From: Drosophila pseudoobscura
Lineage: Eukaryota; Arthropoda; Insecta; Diptera; Drosophilidae
Length of the DNA: 64,000 bases
Direction of reading: 5' to 3'
NCBI RefSeq assembly: GCF_009870125.1
Contig: NC_046679.1
Coordinates: forward strand, 18,104,001-18,168,000
Shown: positions 40,590 through 51,396 of the stretch, in pieces
How the letters are laid out: each line of letters begins with the position of its first letter
Numbering within the stretch: the first letter of the stretch is position 1
Position numbers and translations under genes: made by a program
The notes under the pieces: generated by a model
What the model saw: the letters and a program-made list of their open reading frames with translations, nothing else
Database searches by the model: none
Told to the model about the DNA's origin: nothing

Positions 40590-40665
40590 AGTCATTCTTC
40601 AGTATATTTACGGTAGAATTTGAAAATTGTGACGTATTTCGGTATATTTCTAAAATGTAAAATGG
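40590..40665. promoter_or_regulatory. GGTATATTT array, promoter-type repeat
   Basis: AGTATATTTACGGTAGAATT is followed by TTTCGGTATATTTCTAAAA. This is close to the array at 55385-55455 beside the DRE/Motif-1 elements. It resembles the Drosophila core-promoter Motif 6 (consensus close to GTATWTTT). No TATCGATA or GGTCACACT follows here and no gene start is evident. Confidence 0.35.
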
Positions 40666-40869
40666 CGCGAACATCGAAAAAACAACAACAACAAATCAAG
40701 CGAATTTAAAAAAAGTTATGAGAAATCATAAAACATTAACAAAAAAAGCCTGCACTTTGGTTCAAAACAACACATTTTCTGGCAATAATGTCGGCCCCGA
40801 CAGCCCCCCTCACGTTGGCAAAACCCTCTAGCTGAACCCTCCACGAGGGTGCCGGCTGGGCAATGGACA

Positions 40870-40898
40870 GTGCATTATCCCGGGCGAGGATAATGCAC
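40870..40898 (+). other. Perfect 11-bp stem-loop in the retrotransposon leader
   Basis: GTGCATTATCC and GGATAATGCAC are exact reverse complements separated by CGGGCGA. The stem ends 23 nt before the ORF1 ATG at 40922. It may be an RNA structure controlling translation or packaging of the element, by analogy only. Confidence 0.6.
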
Positions 40899-40921
40899 CG
40901 GTATGGACCTTCGGGCCAAAT

Positions 40922-41540
40922 ATGGAGGCTGATAAGGAGCAAGCACGGGTTGGGATGTCAATCCAAACGTCGGTGGAAAGCGTGACTGCTACCACCGGCG
41001 GGCACGGGGAGGAGCAATCCTCTCTGCGTGTCGCCAGCGGTCACACCTCGGGCATGCCGGAGCCAGGCCATGTCAGTTGTAATACTACTGCCACAAAAAC
41101 GACGTGTTGCAGGGTAAGCCGCGCGGGTGCCGTTGTCGACGCAAACTCGGACCCGGAGAGCGGGTCGACCGCAGCGACGAGAACGGGAAGATGACGGCGG
41201 TGCAGTGGAAGTTAGTCCACGCGCAGCTCGTCGAGGCACTATTCTCGCGAATGGAGGAGGACTCCAGCGCTCCCATGCCCACGTTCGATGGAGCGGGATG
41301 GTTGAACGGGGTCAAAATCCTCAAATGTAATGACCACCAAACGCGGCAATGGCTGGTGCAGAAGGTGCCCCTACTGGAAGCTCTGTGGGAGGGGGCCAAG
41401 CTGGATGTGGTAGACAGGGAGCTGATCCCGTCCATACCAAAGGCGAAGGTGCTCTTCCCCATTGCTGTCCAGGGGGAGCGAGCACTGAAGCTGCTGCAGA
41501 GGCAAAATCCGGACGTGCCAACGGCTGACTTGAACCTGGG
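40922..41540 (+). pseudogene. Retrotransposon ORF1, frameshifted
   Basis: The first frame starts MEADKEQARVGMSIQTSVES and stops after 90 codons at TGA near 41192. The conserved DUF4780-like part is in a different frame, open from about 41104, so at least one frameshift separates them. The conserved part includes VQWKLVHAQLVEALF, FDGAGWLNGVKILKC and RQWLVQKVPLLEALWEGAKL. Confidence 0.6.
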
Positions 41541-41708
41541 GCTATCGAAACCCTGGAACATCTCATCTGCAACTGTCCGGCTCTCTCAAGGGCAAGGAGG
41601 AGATACCTGGGCGCCCCAGTGCTGGCATCACTGGAAGATGCCTCCAAAAGGACGCCACAGGAACTGCTGGCCTATGCTAAAAAACACCTCGATTCTCGGG
41701 GACTTTAA
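41541..41708 (+). pseudogene. C-terminal end of retrotransposon ORF2
   Basis: The frame encodes AIETLEHLICNCPALSRARR, RYLGAPVLASLEDASKRTPQ and ELLAYAKKHLDSRGL before TAA. The H-x3-C-x-C pattern is typical of the zinc-knuckle-like tail after the RNase H or RT region of LOA/I-type elements. The junction with ORF1 marks a large internal deletion. Confidence 0.65.
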
Positions 41709-43317
41709 AATCACATAAACACTCCCGCGACGGATCATACACCCCCCTATCCGGATAACGAAGGGCCAGATAACCTTACCTAACACGTCGGACAGATGGA
41801 TTATTGGATGCTGATAAAGAAAACATAATTTTTGGGGTCGGAGCGTTCTAAATCTATAATAAAGAAGCTTTTAGAGTTATTGAGCCTTGAAACTCAGTTA
41901 TAGAACCATAAATATGTGTGTTTCCAGCCCACAAGAATCTATTACTTTTCTACTCTTTCGTTTCGGAAATTGTTTCTACTCTGCAAGCCGTTGCAAACAT
42001 CCGGGCAAAACTATAATACTACACATCTGCAAGGGTCTTGAAGCACAAATACGCAGTTATTTGTCACGCTGCAGTACTCCGCGCGCCATTACTTTTCACA
42101 ACAAGCCCCGCCCATCGTGGAGAAGAAGCAATGAAAATGCGTTGCGTATCTATGTATGTGAGCGGCAACAATGTGGCGAGACGAGTTACACGCACACATG
42201 GAAGCCAGGTAAGGTGGTGGAAGCGCTGCGCCAGTTGGTGGTTAAAAAGATACCGTGTCCGTCCGCAGTCGGAGGGGGTGGGTGGATATGAAGAATGAAT
42301 TTATTTAAGCGGCGGCAATCCTTAAAGCCGCCATTTCGTTTTCCGTTATGAGCTCCAGGCTCAGGCTGTGGACTTTTATGGTCCGACGTGATCTCGTACT
42401 GCACTCCGTGGCCCATCGGAAGTCGTGGGAACTTGCTCAAATGCCATTTTACGCCAACCATAAACCGAAAATGGGGACCGGAAATCTGTTTGTCCTTCTT
42501 CCAGAGTGACGTGCCACAGAGATTGCTTTGAATAGTAACACGCGTACCCAGATAGTGCAGTCAACTTAAAAAGATATACTCGTAAAGCACTGCAATGATA
42601 ACATTGTCGTTCTTTACGGGGGCACAGTTTCAGATTCTTGAGAGTCCACCAGAAATATCTTCTTTGCTAATTAAATTCATGAATGTTCGTGTATGATTTC
42701 GATTGGTAGAATATAGCAAGCTGATCAAGAATGGTCTCTACATAATAGTGTCGATACGAGTATACTCGCTTATGTTCCTATCCTCACCTATTTCTTTGAA
42801 GAAGAGCATATATAGGATGGCACTGCAGAATATAGCGAGAAAGACCTTTTTCCAAATGACTAATCTTATATTATTCATAGAAACATTGATCTGCAATGAA
42901 ACGTTTCAGCCCTCGGAGCCACTTTTTCAATCATTTTCATGTATGTAAAGATGTACACAAAAACAAAAATTATGTTAAATGATGATCCAGGCTGAAACGG
43001 GCTACATATCGCAATTTTTTGCGACTACGATATTCGAAAACATTAACATTTAAAAATGTGTTTTTCTTTTGGAAATTCAAATATTTTAGTTGAATATTCC
43101 ATGAAATCAAAAGAAAACGAAAAACGAAAAATTCGAGTATTTAGGAATAGAATATATTGTTAATATATTTTTCCCGCTCATACACTTTTAAATATATGTA
43201 TGTTTAAAGAGCAATTTTAAATCGTAAGTAAAGCAGAAACGCTTTTTTGCGATTTGCGGTGACCGGAGCACAGCTGTAAATATTTAAAAAAAAAAAAAAA
43301 ATCATTTGGACATTTTT

Positions 43318-43495
43318 TTAAATATACATATGGGCATTTCCGCGAGTCGCTATCGTACGCTTTTGATGCACAAAAAAGATAGAAAACAAACATTTTCCCC
43401 GTACGCAAAATATAAGTTGACTTTTGGCCTGGAACAGAATATTCTAAAGCAGCTAATTTATTTAAAAATAGGATTAATATGGGTTTCTATCGAGT
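43318..43495. repeat. Copy B of the unclassified dispersed repeat
   Basis: GGCATTTCCGCGAGTCGC, GATGCACAAAAAAGATAGAA, ACAAACATTTTCCCC and GGTTTCTATCGAGTA align in order with the copy at 28.38-28.53 kb. Confidence 0.6.
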
Positions 43496-43734
43496 AATAG
43501 CTTATAAAATTATTGGCCGATTGCTTAAATTAGCTGACAAAATGTGTCCCGATTTGTTGTCCTCGATTGTCAAATTTATATTCATACATTTTTATAGAAC
43601 AAGCTTGCACTTGTCATGAGAGATAGGGGAAAAATAGAGAAAGAAAGCACTGAGTTTAATTTACTTGGTTTATATAGTAAATAGTAAAATTAACTCTACC
43701 TAATCCGGAAATACGCATATTAAAAACGTGAGAA

Positions 43735-43830
43735 TTCTTTATGGGGTCGGAAACTCTTGCTTCTGGCTGTGACACACATCTGCACAAAACTCTTTGAGTA
43801 TTTTGGGTATAGGGTATAGGGTATACAAAA
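43735..43830 (+). mobile_element. DINE-1 Helitron fragment
   Basis: TTTATGGGGTCGGAAACTCT, TGACACACATCTGCAC and TTGAGTATTTTGGGTATAGG match the right end of the element seen at 26.7 kb. Confidence 0.6.
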
Positions 43831-44229
43831 TAAACCACAATATTTATCTTAAATCTTAAATTTTTTTTCAAATTAAAATTTTAGTTAAATTTATCCTCAT
43901 TCATGTACTTGGGCATCACACAGAGCGAGCTCCCCCTAACTAATGTACATTTTTGATCAAAAAGAGCCAGCTTGATTTGTTTAATACATTTACATAAACA
44001 TATTTTATATACGATTGTCTCCTCTAGTTATGGTGTCTTTACATATTATCATTCTTACCAAAGCAAGTCTCACACCGCAATTAGGCTCCATACACACATA
44101 GGCATATTTATTGCACAATATTTATTACCGACGCCCGACCCGACGCAAGGGCCCGAGATTTACACAAACACTCAGACACAGAAGGCTGGGAAACGAAGAC
44201 GACTTTCCGTCGGCTGAGAAAGAGAAGAG

Positions 44230-47200
44230 AAACAGTAGCTCGCTCGATATCGATATCGTCTAATAGCCGCAATTATGAATAAAAGCGAGATTGACTGCCT
44301 GAAGTAGATTCAATTTGATGGCGTTATAATTTAAAGTACACAGTGTCAGCAAGTGTGTCTGAACAGAGTTAAAGATTGGCGCGGTACGTATGGCACATTA
44401 AATTTTGTTAATGGAAGAATAGTCTGTACTTTGAGTAAGACTATTACGATTGTTATAGTTCTTCAATAGTTGGCGTGGTGTCGCCTGCTGTTGTTGTTGG
44501 TTTATTATTTTAACACTTTCGACAAAGCGCGCGACGGCGGACTAGTATTAGAGCCAGTGGAGTTGGAGCTATGGTGCGGAACGTCATTCGACTGTGCGAG
44601 TTCTCCGCTGTCTGTGAATCGCTGTTAGTTTCCAGGAATCGCAGTCACAAGGCCTGAACTCTCTGAACACAACACAACACGGCTGACGACGCCGACGCCA
44701 AGAGTCACGTCACCAGAGTCCAGAGCTAGGGCGACAGCAATGCCAATAGGACAGGAGCGGTATCAGCAACGACGGGGCGACCGTGACGAGCGGGGAGGGA
44801 ACCGAACCCCGAGCATGTGCGACAAAAGTCAGCGCACCAGGAAGATATACGCACAGTCTCGTCTTTGGTCTCGGGATCATAAATAGTAGATAAACAAATA
44901 AATAAGCCGACGCGTCGTGGGGAAAGGGAGGGAGGGAGGGGTTTCAATGGACATACTGCTTAGATATATGACGGATATATATCTTTACATGTCTCACCCG
45001 CACCCTCACGGCCTAGCACCCACACCCTCAGACCCTGACAAATTCGATATTCTTCGATTTCGGGTATCGAATATACGAGTGTATGTGTTTGTCCGTGCTT
45101 GTCTGTGGGGGTTGGGTTGCAGAACCGTTCCAGATACACAAATACGCCTTCGAAGTTCTGACGCGCAGGGACAGAAATCAACCACCGACCAATGACGCCC
45201 CACAGTGGACCCATCTCTATCTGTATCTGCGCAGTGCTCGTTTTAGCCGAGATGGAAATGGAATCCAGCTAGGGCCACTTTGCAGGGCCAGTTACTGTTA
45301 CTTGCTCTCGCCCCTGCCCCTGCCCCTGCCCCTGTGACCGACAGCTACACGCAACGCTTCGTGTTCATCCCCGTGTAAAAATCAATCGCAATCGATGGAT
45401 GAATTTTATTGTGCGCAAACTCAGTTTTCGGAAAAGGAACTTTTGGTGGGTGGACGCCTATATAACTGTTGGCTGTATTTACTGCACAGTATGATCATTA
45501 AAAATCGTGAATGTTATCCAGACAAAAGGACCTCCCGAAATCAGTTTTATCTCTAACGAAAACGAGAGTTCTCAAAGTAAAATGGAAAATATTCTAAAGG
45601 TATCAAGGAGTAAATAGCAGGCAGTATGGTATGGCCATGCACACTAGTCCCCCAATTTCTAAGCTATCTGGCTCCCAATTTGTACAGATCCTTTATCATA
45701 TAGGCGACGATCGATCTATTTTTAAGCATACCATTTTTCACCATATCACATAAATTCTTTATTATCGCAATTTTGCAAGAACATTTTAAAAGAAAACTAA
45801 GAATACAGCCCAGAAGCTAACAACTTTCAATTCACTTGGCCCACAATAAATAGCAATAACAGTCAAGACTGTAGTACAGTACCCTCTTGTACTGAATAAG
45901 TACATGAAACTGAAAGTAACAACCGCATTAAGGAAAGTTTCAAACCAAATTCTGCGACAAGCCAACGGAAATCTGCCAGGTCTGCCGTCCAGGTCAGTCA
46001 ACTGATTATAGATCTGTGGCTAAGACAACAAAGGCCGGGTGCTAGTGCTCCGCTTGTGTTTGCTCCCAGCACGTTTTGACTCGACTGGAAGTTCTACATG
46101 GCTTAAAAGCGGGGGAAGGTAATAAGTACCGGACACAACGACATCGTCACAGCCCATAGAGATGGACCATCTCCCCAGATATTTACCTGTGAAATGTGTT
46201 CCCAACTTGTGTTTCAGGGCCCGCATGGCACTTCCTTAAATAGTGCTAAGACTGCTAAGTGACTGGACAAATAACGCGTGCTAGAGTCGTTCGGCATAGC
46301 CAAATTGTTCTTGTAAGGTGCAACTAAAACTAAATGCGGCCACTGTGTCCCACCAAGCTTGGGGGAAAAATGTGCATACTTAAGTGCATACTTATGTACA
46401 TGCACGTATACGTATACATATGTGTATATAAATCTGTTTTCCGAGCTTCTCTTAATCTATCCGCCCTCTTAAGCGACAATAAAATGATTGAATGTGCAAA
46501 AGTAATCTATAAAAGTATATACATATATACAAACACAATCAAATCGATCAAATAATTACAGAAAATAGATTAACTCTTCGATGTGTAAAAAGCATGCCTT
46601 ACTATCGAACTTATACCTTAAAGAAATACTTTTCTTAGTCTTAGTAGGGTATATTTATAATTTTAATTTTAGAACATTTACGAGTACTAAAATACAGTTA
46701 AGCCAAATACCAATTGTCTGGAATACTTGTCGCGTTATAATTGAAAATAAATAAATAAAAATACAAAATACTATAGTAATTTTGTTTATATTTCCCTAGT
46801 ATAAGGTGGTTTCTGTTGTATTACCGATCTACTTCCCAGTTTATCTCCCCAGACCTTTTCATTGTTGAAAAAATGAAAATATAGGTACGAATAATATGAA
46901 GATGAATGAACCAGCCAAGTCAACTGTTGCTAATCGGTTCTTGGATGGTCACAATTATATGAAAGTATACTAACGATCTAAAGTCTATCCATGTGGTCCA
47001 GTCAATAACAGAATTTTCTTAATCTTATATTATCTTTATTAAATATATTTTCAATAGTTAAACCTTGTTCAGGTTTGATTTGCCTGCAGGCTGCTAAGGG
47101 AGAACTAAGAGAACTAAGGAACTGGAAACGTTGCTAATAATTTAAAGAACGAAAATTACTTAAAACGAGTAAATGGTTTATTTCGCCGGGACTTTGCTGA

Positions 47201-48300
47201 ACAATTCATGTGATATAACCGCCCGTAGTGCTACCAGGAAATATTATTCACGTCTTTTTCTCTGTCACGCCTCTAAAGGGCGTCCGAGGAGTCCAAATAT
47301 TTTGACGGTCTGTTGTCAAAGAAATTGAAAGACAAACCGACACCGGAACAGATAGCGCGGTGTCCCAGAATTGGGTCTGCGTCTGCTTAGGTCCGGGTCT
47401 TCTTAAGTGCCGATGGTGTTTAAAAGGGAAATCACACATTTTGCTTAATTTGCATTTGCTTGCGACTCAGAAAACCTCTGGACGTGATTTACGATCTGCA
47501 ATTGATCTGACACTGGAAAGAGCAACACATCGTTGTAGTCGAAGTTTTAAATTTCTGGTTGAGGTGTCGAGGTGTGAAGTTTGGATGTCCAGCAGCTAAC
47601 TATCGCTACTGTTTCCCAAAATGTAAACGGATTTAGCAAAGCCGTCGTTCCCGTTGCGGTCAGATCTGTAATGGAATTAAAGATGGCCTCCTCCAAGCAC
47701 TTCACCACCGCGAGATAAGCGCTAGCTTGGAAGGCAGCGTGGCACCGGACGTCTAGATACTTATTGTGAGAAAATGGAAAATTCGATGTCGCCATTAACA
47801 TTTATTGCTACTTTGGGAAAACTCGATTACAGGCGCTGGGCGCGGCGCCCCTACACCACAATGCATTGCCATTGCCATTGCCATTGCAGAGCCGCCATTT
47901 TATGAGACGCGCCAGAGCACTTATGGCATCATCAGGACTCGGATAGGGGATAGGGGAGAAGGCGCAGCACAGCCACCCCATCAGCCACATGGCTGGAGAG
48001 CCATCAGCTCTCGTAAAACGGATTTTGCGCTTAGTCAGGATGCGTGCAGCAGTTTTATGGGTTGCTCCATTGATGCCAGCACTCGGAAAATGTATACAGT
48101 TTTCTTTTACTACCTTTGCGCTCCACTGCGCATGCAGCATCCACTGGCTGCCATAAAATATCGAAACGTTCGCAATCATAAAAGTTGATGAGTGCAGGCA
48201 CCCAAATTGGGATTGCACACAAGCAAGCTCAGAGAATATATGTAAGAGTAGGCAGCTCGTGTCAGAGCGAAAGAGAAACTTGTCAGAATTCGGAAGCATA
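44230..48300. other. Non-coding DNA; leader-like part then ordinary intergenic sequence
   Basis: From 44.24 to 44.9 kb the DNA is CpG-rich, starts with a TATCGATA element and looks like a promoter with leader, direction unclear. (CCCCTG)4 lies at 45311-45334 and ATTGCC repeats at 47873-47888. A minus-strand 84-codon ORF at 47547-47801 has balanced composition but no recognisable domain. No gene is supported before the V-ATPase gene. Confidence 0.4.
44248..44255. promoter_or_regulatory. DRE-type element TATCGATA
   Basis: TATCGATA is the core DREF/BEAF-32 site. It sits at the edge of a CpG-rich leader-like block, which adds weight to a promoter or boundary role. No transcript can be assigned. 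Confidence 0.3.
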
Positions 48301-48319
48301 TCTGGGAAAAATCTCCGGA

Positions 48320-48586
48320 ATGGATAAATATATTACATTATCGGTCTTCACCGTGTTCTGGCTGCTCTTTGCCGTGGTTGGGTGGTTTGTGGCCATGCGA
48401 TTCAAGGACAGAGGAGTCATCCGATGCTGTGTCGTACTCACAGCTGCCTGCTGCTATCTCGTCTGGCTGATTACTTTTCTAATGCAAATGAATCCTTTGG
48501 TGGGGCCGCGGGCTGATCAAAAGGTAATCTACGCCATCATGAGCTACTGGCCCAACTCCTTCATTCATTCGGAATCGGATCCTTAA
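48320..48586 (+). CDS. VhaM9.7: V-type H+-ATPase V0 subunit e
   Basis: The 88-residue ORF matches subunit e (ATP6V0E / M9.7) over its whole length. It has two membrane segments, about residues 5-26 (ITLSVFTVFWLLFAVVGWFV) and 36-59 (CCVVLTAACCYLVWLITFLM). These are followed by the family signature QMNPLVGPR and a terminal YAIMSYWPN. Subunit e belongs to the membrane V0 sector of the proton pump that acidifies vacuolar compartments. The ATG at 48320 has context CCGGAATGG and gives the usual family length; the longer in-frame start at 48185 adds non-homologous sequence. No intron is visible. D. melanogaster has several M9.7 paralogues (a to d) and I cannot say which this is. An ATTAAA signal lies at 48707. 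The gene is tail to tail with the next one. Confidence 0.88.
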   Translation: MDKYITLSVFTVFWLLFAVVGWFVAMRFKDRGVIRCCVVLTAACCYLVWLITFLMQMNPLVGPRADQKVIYAIMSYWPNSFIHSESDP

Positions 48587-48706
48587 AACGATACACTCTC
48601 GCCGCCACTGAAATATCTTCACATATATTTTCAAGTGGACAAATATGAATGGTTTAAATAGGCGCCTGCTATTGATGTACTGTACTGAATGAGCTAACGA
48701 ATCGTG

Positions 48707-48752
48707 ATTAAATTATAAATGATCTTTTATTGACCTGATTTATTATTTTATT
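48707..48752. terminator. Back-to-back poly(A) signals of two convergent genes
   Basis: ATTAAA at 48707-48712 on the plus strand serves the V-ATPase gene. AATAAA on the minus strand at 48739-48744 and 48747-48752 lies about 50 nt beyond the stop of the minus-strand gene at 48801. The 3' ends therefore nearly touch or overlap. Confidence 0.5.
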
Positions 48753-48800
48753 TGTTCATCACAAAGTCTGATTTCGAATATTCGTTGAAATTATTTGCTT

Positions 48801-50381
48801 TTATCTGCTGGATCTGCGAAAGTTGGCTGAGTCTTCCAAGCAGTTGTATAACTCCGCTACAAACTGGAAAACCATTATATTTTCGGGTATTTTCTGTAGA
48901 CACAAAGACACAAAATCAATGTTGCTACGAACACCCAGTGATTGAGCCACCATTACGCCGTACTCCAACGTCTCTCGCCGATTCTTACATTTAATGTACT
49001 TGGTGTCAATCAGGTTTGGGCGGTAGGAATGAATGATCGCACAAAGTGCGTGGCCGCTCTGCCAGGAGGTGGAGAACTCATACATGGGTATGCCATAAGG
49101 CTTAGTTTTCTCCTGACACCAGCGAAGCAGTTTGTGGCGGCGTTGGCCAAACGTTGTTCCTGGGTGCGGCTCCACTACATTTGGCTTTTTTATGCGACAT
49201 AGACACGATCCTGTTGTCGTTGAGTTCTTTGTAGAGGTATTGCCACTTTCATTTACTGCTGCCTTTTGCTTTTGATAGAATGACTTTGACAGTTCAGGAT
49301 CGGATTCGACTTGGCATTGTATCGCCCCGTGTTGGGTTTCTCGGGTTGTAGTATTCGTACTTTCGTACTTATTTGGTTGTGCTGATGCCGCAATATCAGG
49401 ACTAAGGTGGCTATTATTTTCAGTCTGGGTTGATTGCACTGACTGACTGTCTTCTGCGAGCCTAAATTTGTGGCATTCCTGCATCTGAGGAGGCTGTGGG
49501 GGGGTTAACAAATTTTGGTAGCATGTTTGTTGTATTTCCATTAGTCTTGAGTTTTCTTTGAGTGCAGCTTGTAATTTGAGTTTTTCTTCTGAAAGGCCAC
49601 TGCTTAGCTTCAAAACGAGATCCTGCTGATTTTTGAACCTTATTTCGGCCGCATGCTGAACAAGAAGCGCCCTTCGGGTCAATGTATGTTCCTTAAGAAT
49701 CATTAGCTTATGGTCAAGCTGTTCTAATTCCCTTTTCACCTCGAAATTTCTTAACTTGGCCGTCACTCTGCCAAGCTCTATTGTGGGACATGATTCCCTG
49801 AGTTTAAGTTTGTTATATGGTGTCTTTCCAGCTGAGTCGGCCAAATTGTCGCGTCTATCTGAGGGCACATTGTAATGGTCGGACTTTTGCGTTTTACCGT
49901 ATTCTGCTTTCATATAGGCCAACCTCAAATAGTCTTTGATGACGCCCTCCAGCTCTGAAAATATTGCACTAACTGCAACTATAAAACTTGGGTCCACAAC
50001 TCCTCTATTCCGCATTTCCGACTGACCCCACGGCTCTTTTAGATAAAGTCTCTTAATTTGTCCGGTGCCTAAAAAACAAAGTTGTAAGGATGATGGAAAA
50101 CATTTTGATGACGACATACATTTCGCTAAAATTCTGGAAAGGTCGGCCATCTGGTTGCTTTGACTACCAAAATACTCACGAAATTGGTCGGCCATGAGTC
50201 TGATCAATATAATTATCTTACCCATACAGCGCATAGGGGGAGAATTCAGAGTGGTGTTCCATTGTTTCCACATTTGACTTGACATGGAAGCAGCATTTAG
50301 GTATTTAACTAGTTTTTTTATCTCACAGAGATGCTCTTTTATAGCTTCCATGTGGCCGGAATATGCTTTAAGTCGAAACAA
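48801..50381 (-). CDS. Coiled-coil protein with C-terminal calponin-homology domain
   Basis: The reading frame gives 526 codons, or 509 residues after removing a 51-nt intron. The N-terminal third is helical. Residues about 210-290 form a charged coiled coil (LEQLDHKLMILKEH). A Ser/Thr/Gln-rich linker follows, and the last about 110 residues form a type-3-like CH domain: RRHKLLRWCQEKTKPYGIPM, FSTSWQSGHALCAIIHSYRP and MVFQFVAELYNCLE. The CH domain is closest in my reading to smoothelin/cytospin/MICAL-type single CH domains, which act with actin, intermediate filaments or microtubules. The ATG at 50381 is the first in frame; the longer start region is AT-rich. A minus-strand AATAAA follows the stop. 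The near-intronless structure suggests an old retroposed or tissue-specific copy, which is inference. The exact orthologue is not identified. Confidence 0.75.
   Translation of the reverse strand: MFRLKAYSGHMEAIKEHLCEIKKLVKYLNAASMSSQMWKQWNTTLNSPPMRCMGKIIILIRLMADQFREYFGSQSNQMADLSRILAKCMSSSKCFPSSLQLCFLGTGQIKRLYLKEPWGQSEMRNRGVVDPSFIVAVSAIFSELEGVIKDYLRLAYMKAEYGKTQKSDHYNVPSDRRDNLADSAGKTPYNKLKLRESCPTIELGRVTAKLRNFEVKRELEQLDHKLMILKEHTLTRRALLVQHAAEIRFKNQQDLVLKLSSGLSEEKLKLQAALKENSRLMEIQQTCYQNLLTPPQPPQMQECHKFRLAEDSQSVQSTQTENNSHLSPDIAASAQPNKYESTNTTTRETQHGAIQCQVESDPELSKSFYQKQKAAVNESGNTSTKNSTTTGSCLCRIKKPNVVEPHPGTTFGQRRHKLLRWCQEKTKPYGIPMYEFSTSWQSGHALCAIIHSYRPNLIDTKYIKCKNRRETLEYGVMVAQSLGVRSNIDFVSLCLQKIPENIMVFQFVAELYNCLEDSANFRRSSR
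50069..50119 (-). other. 51-nt intron inside the CH-domain gene
   Basis: On the minus strand GCGAAAT|GTATGTCGTC ends at ACTTTGTTTTTTAG|GCACCGG, with a pyrimidine-rich end. The length is divisible by three and contains no stop, so the ORF reads through and a simple ORF call hides it. Splicing gives ILAKCTGQIKRLYLKEPWG. Confidence 0.7.
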
Positions 50382-50519
50382 AATTAATTATAAACAATAT
50401 TTGACATTTTATGCAAATAAGTCAAATAATTTCGAAGATATTTTTGTACAGTTTTATTATTGTATGAGCTTTACAGATTAATAGTTACTTAGATAACTGT
50501 ATCTATTATATACTCGTAC

Positions 50520-50740
50520 AGTCTTTGGAATATAGGCTGATGAGGCCCAGTGCTCAGAGACTATAACTGATAGAGCACCGACATGTTTTATCCAGACTTC
50601 TGTGATTCAAAACTTCGCCACATTACCTTCCGCCCGCACAAAGGACGAAAATCTGTGGCATCCACAATTTTAAAGATACGAGAAAACCAAAAACGCAAAT
50701 CTTCGAGAATAATTATATCATCATTCTATATCGGTCTGTC
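50520..50740 (-). mobile_element. DINE-1 Helitron fragment
   Basis: CAGTGCTCAGAGACTATAAC, TTATCCAGACTTCTGTGAT, CACAAAGGACGAAAATCTGT, GGCATCCACAATTTTAAAGA and GAAAACCAAAAACGCA match the central part of the element in the reverse orientation to the copies at 26 and 60 kb. The ORF at 50583-50936 runs through it and is not a gene. Confidence 0.75.
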
Positions 50741-51396
50741 TTTCTCTAACACAAACGTTTCATGGTCGACTTTGCCTATCGCTAAAAATGAGCGCCTAGA
50801 TCTCAGCAACCAATTTGGTATTCACAATCCTGCGATATCAAACCTGCTCAAGTGTATTTCAAAATTTGAATCTTCGGTAACTATTTGGCTCCTATATACA
50901 TATGTACCATGTATTTCGATATACATTTTGATGTAGTCTCCCAAATTTCTCTATCTGATATTACCATTTCGGGCTGCATGTATTTCCTCTGCATAAAATG
51001 TGATTTTTTTAAGGTACTGGCTTCGGAGTGTTCCTATGAAATTCTACATGTCTTCCAGCTCATTTTGGTTGTAGCATAATGCTCCATTTACCATGTTCAA
51101 AGGACAGTAGGTCTCCTCGAGCTTTGAGAATCCAATTTAAGATGGACTGGTTTGGAAAAAGTCGATCCCAACTTCATGGTCGAGGAGTGCTGCAATACGA
51201 TCGAGAGTGAGGTAACAGCTTCTAAGTGCCGCTTTAAATCGTAAAAACCAATCTTTCCATATGGGCTTCTAGAATGTTTAAAGCTCGTAGTTGGCGTCCT
51301 TTACAGGCTTTTCTTGGAAGAAACATTTTTCGTATATAAGAGAACTCTTAGGTTAGTTGCAGCCTTAAAATCTAGAAAGTACATATGCATAATAAG

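Larger units (their letters stand above)
40790..41790 (+). mobile_element. Internally deleted LOA/Bilbo-like non-LTR retrotransposon
   Basis: A GC-rich island in AT-rich DNA contains a 5' leader, an ORF1 fragment and, directly fused, the last 55 codons of an ORF2. The ORF1 part (41190-41540) matches the DUF4780-type protein seen in LOA-clade elements: FDGAGWLNGVKILKC, WEGAKLDVVDRELIPSIPKA and LLQRQNPDVPT. The ORF2 end reads ETLEHLICNCPALSRARRRY followed by LGAPVLASLEDASKRTPQEL. Everything between, including endonuclease and reverse transcriptase, is missing. The likely 3' end is at AACCTTACCTAAC near 41785. Bilbo itself was described from D. subobscura; the family assignment here is from memory. 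Confidence 0.7.
41800..44220. other. Non-coding DNA with Helitron and repeat fragments
   Basis: Around 41.80-41.87 kb and 43.73-43.83 kb are decayed DINE-1 pieces. The stretch 43.0-43.9 kb is very AT-rich. No gene is supported. Confidence 0.45.

Noticed and set aside
47547..47801. 84-codon minus-strand ORF (YLAVVKCLEEAIFNSITD and others)
   Set aside because: Composition is plausible, but no upstream context, splice site or domain supports it. Left as undecided rather than called.
50583..50936. 117-codon plus-strand ORF
   Set aside because: Its first half is DINE-1 Helitron sequence in reverse orientation.
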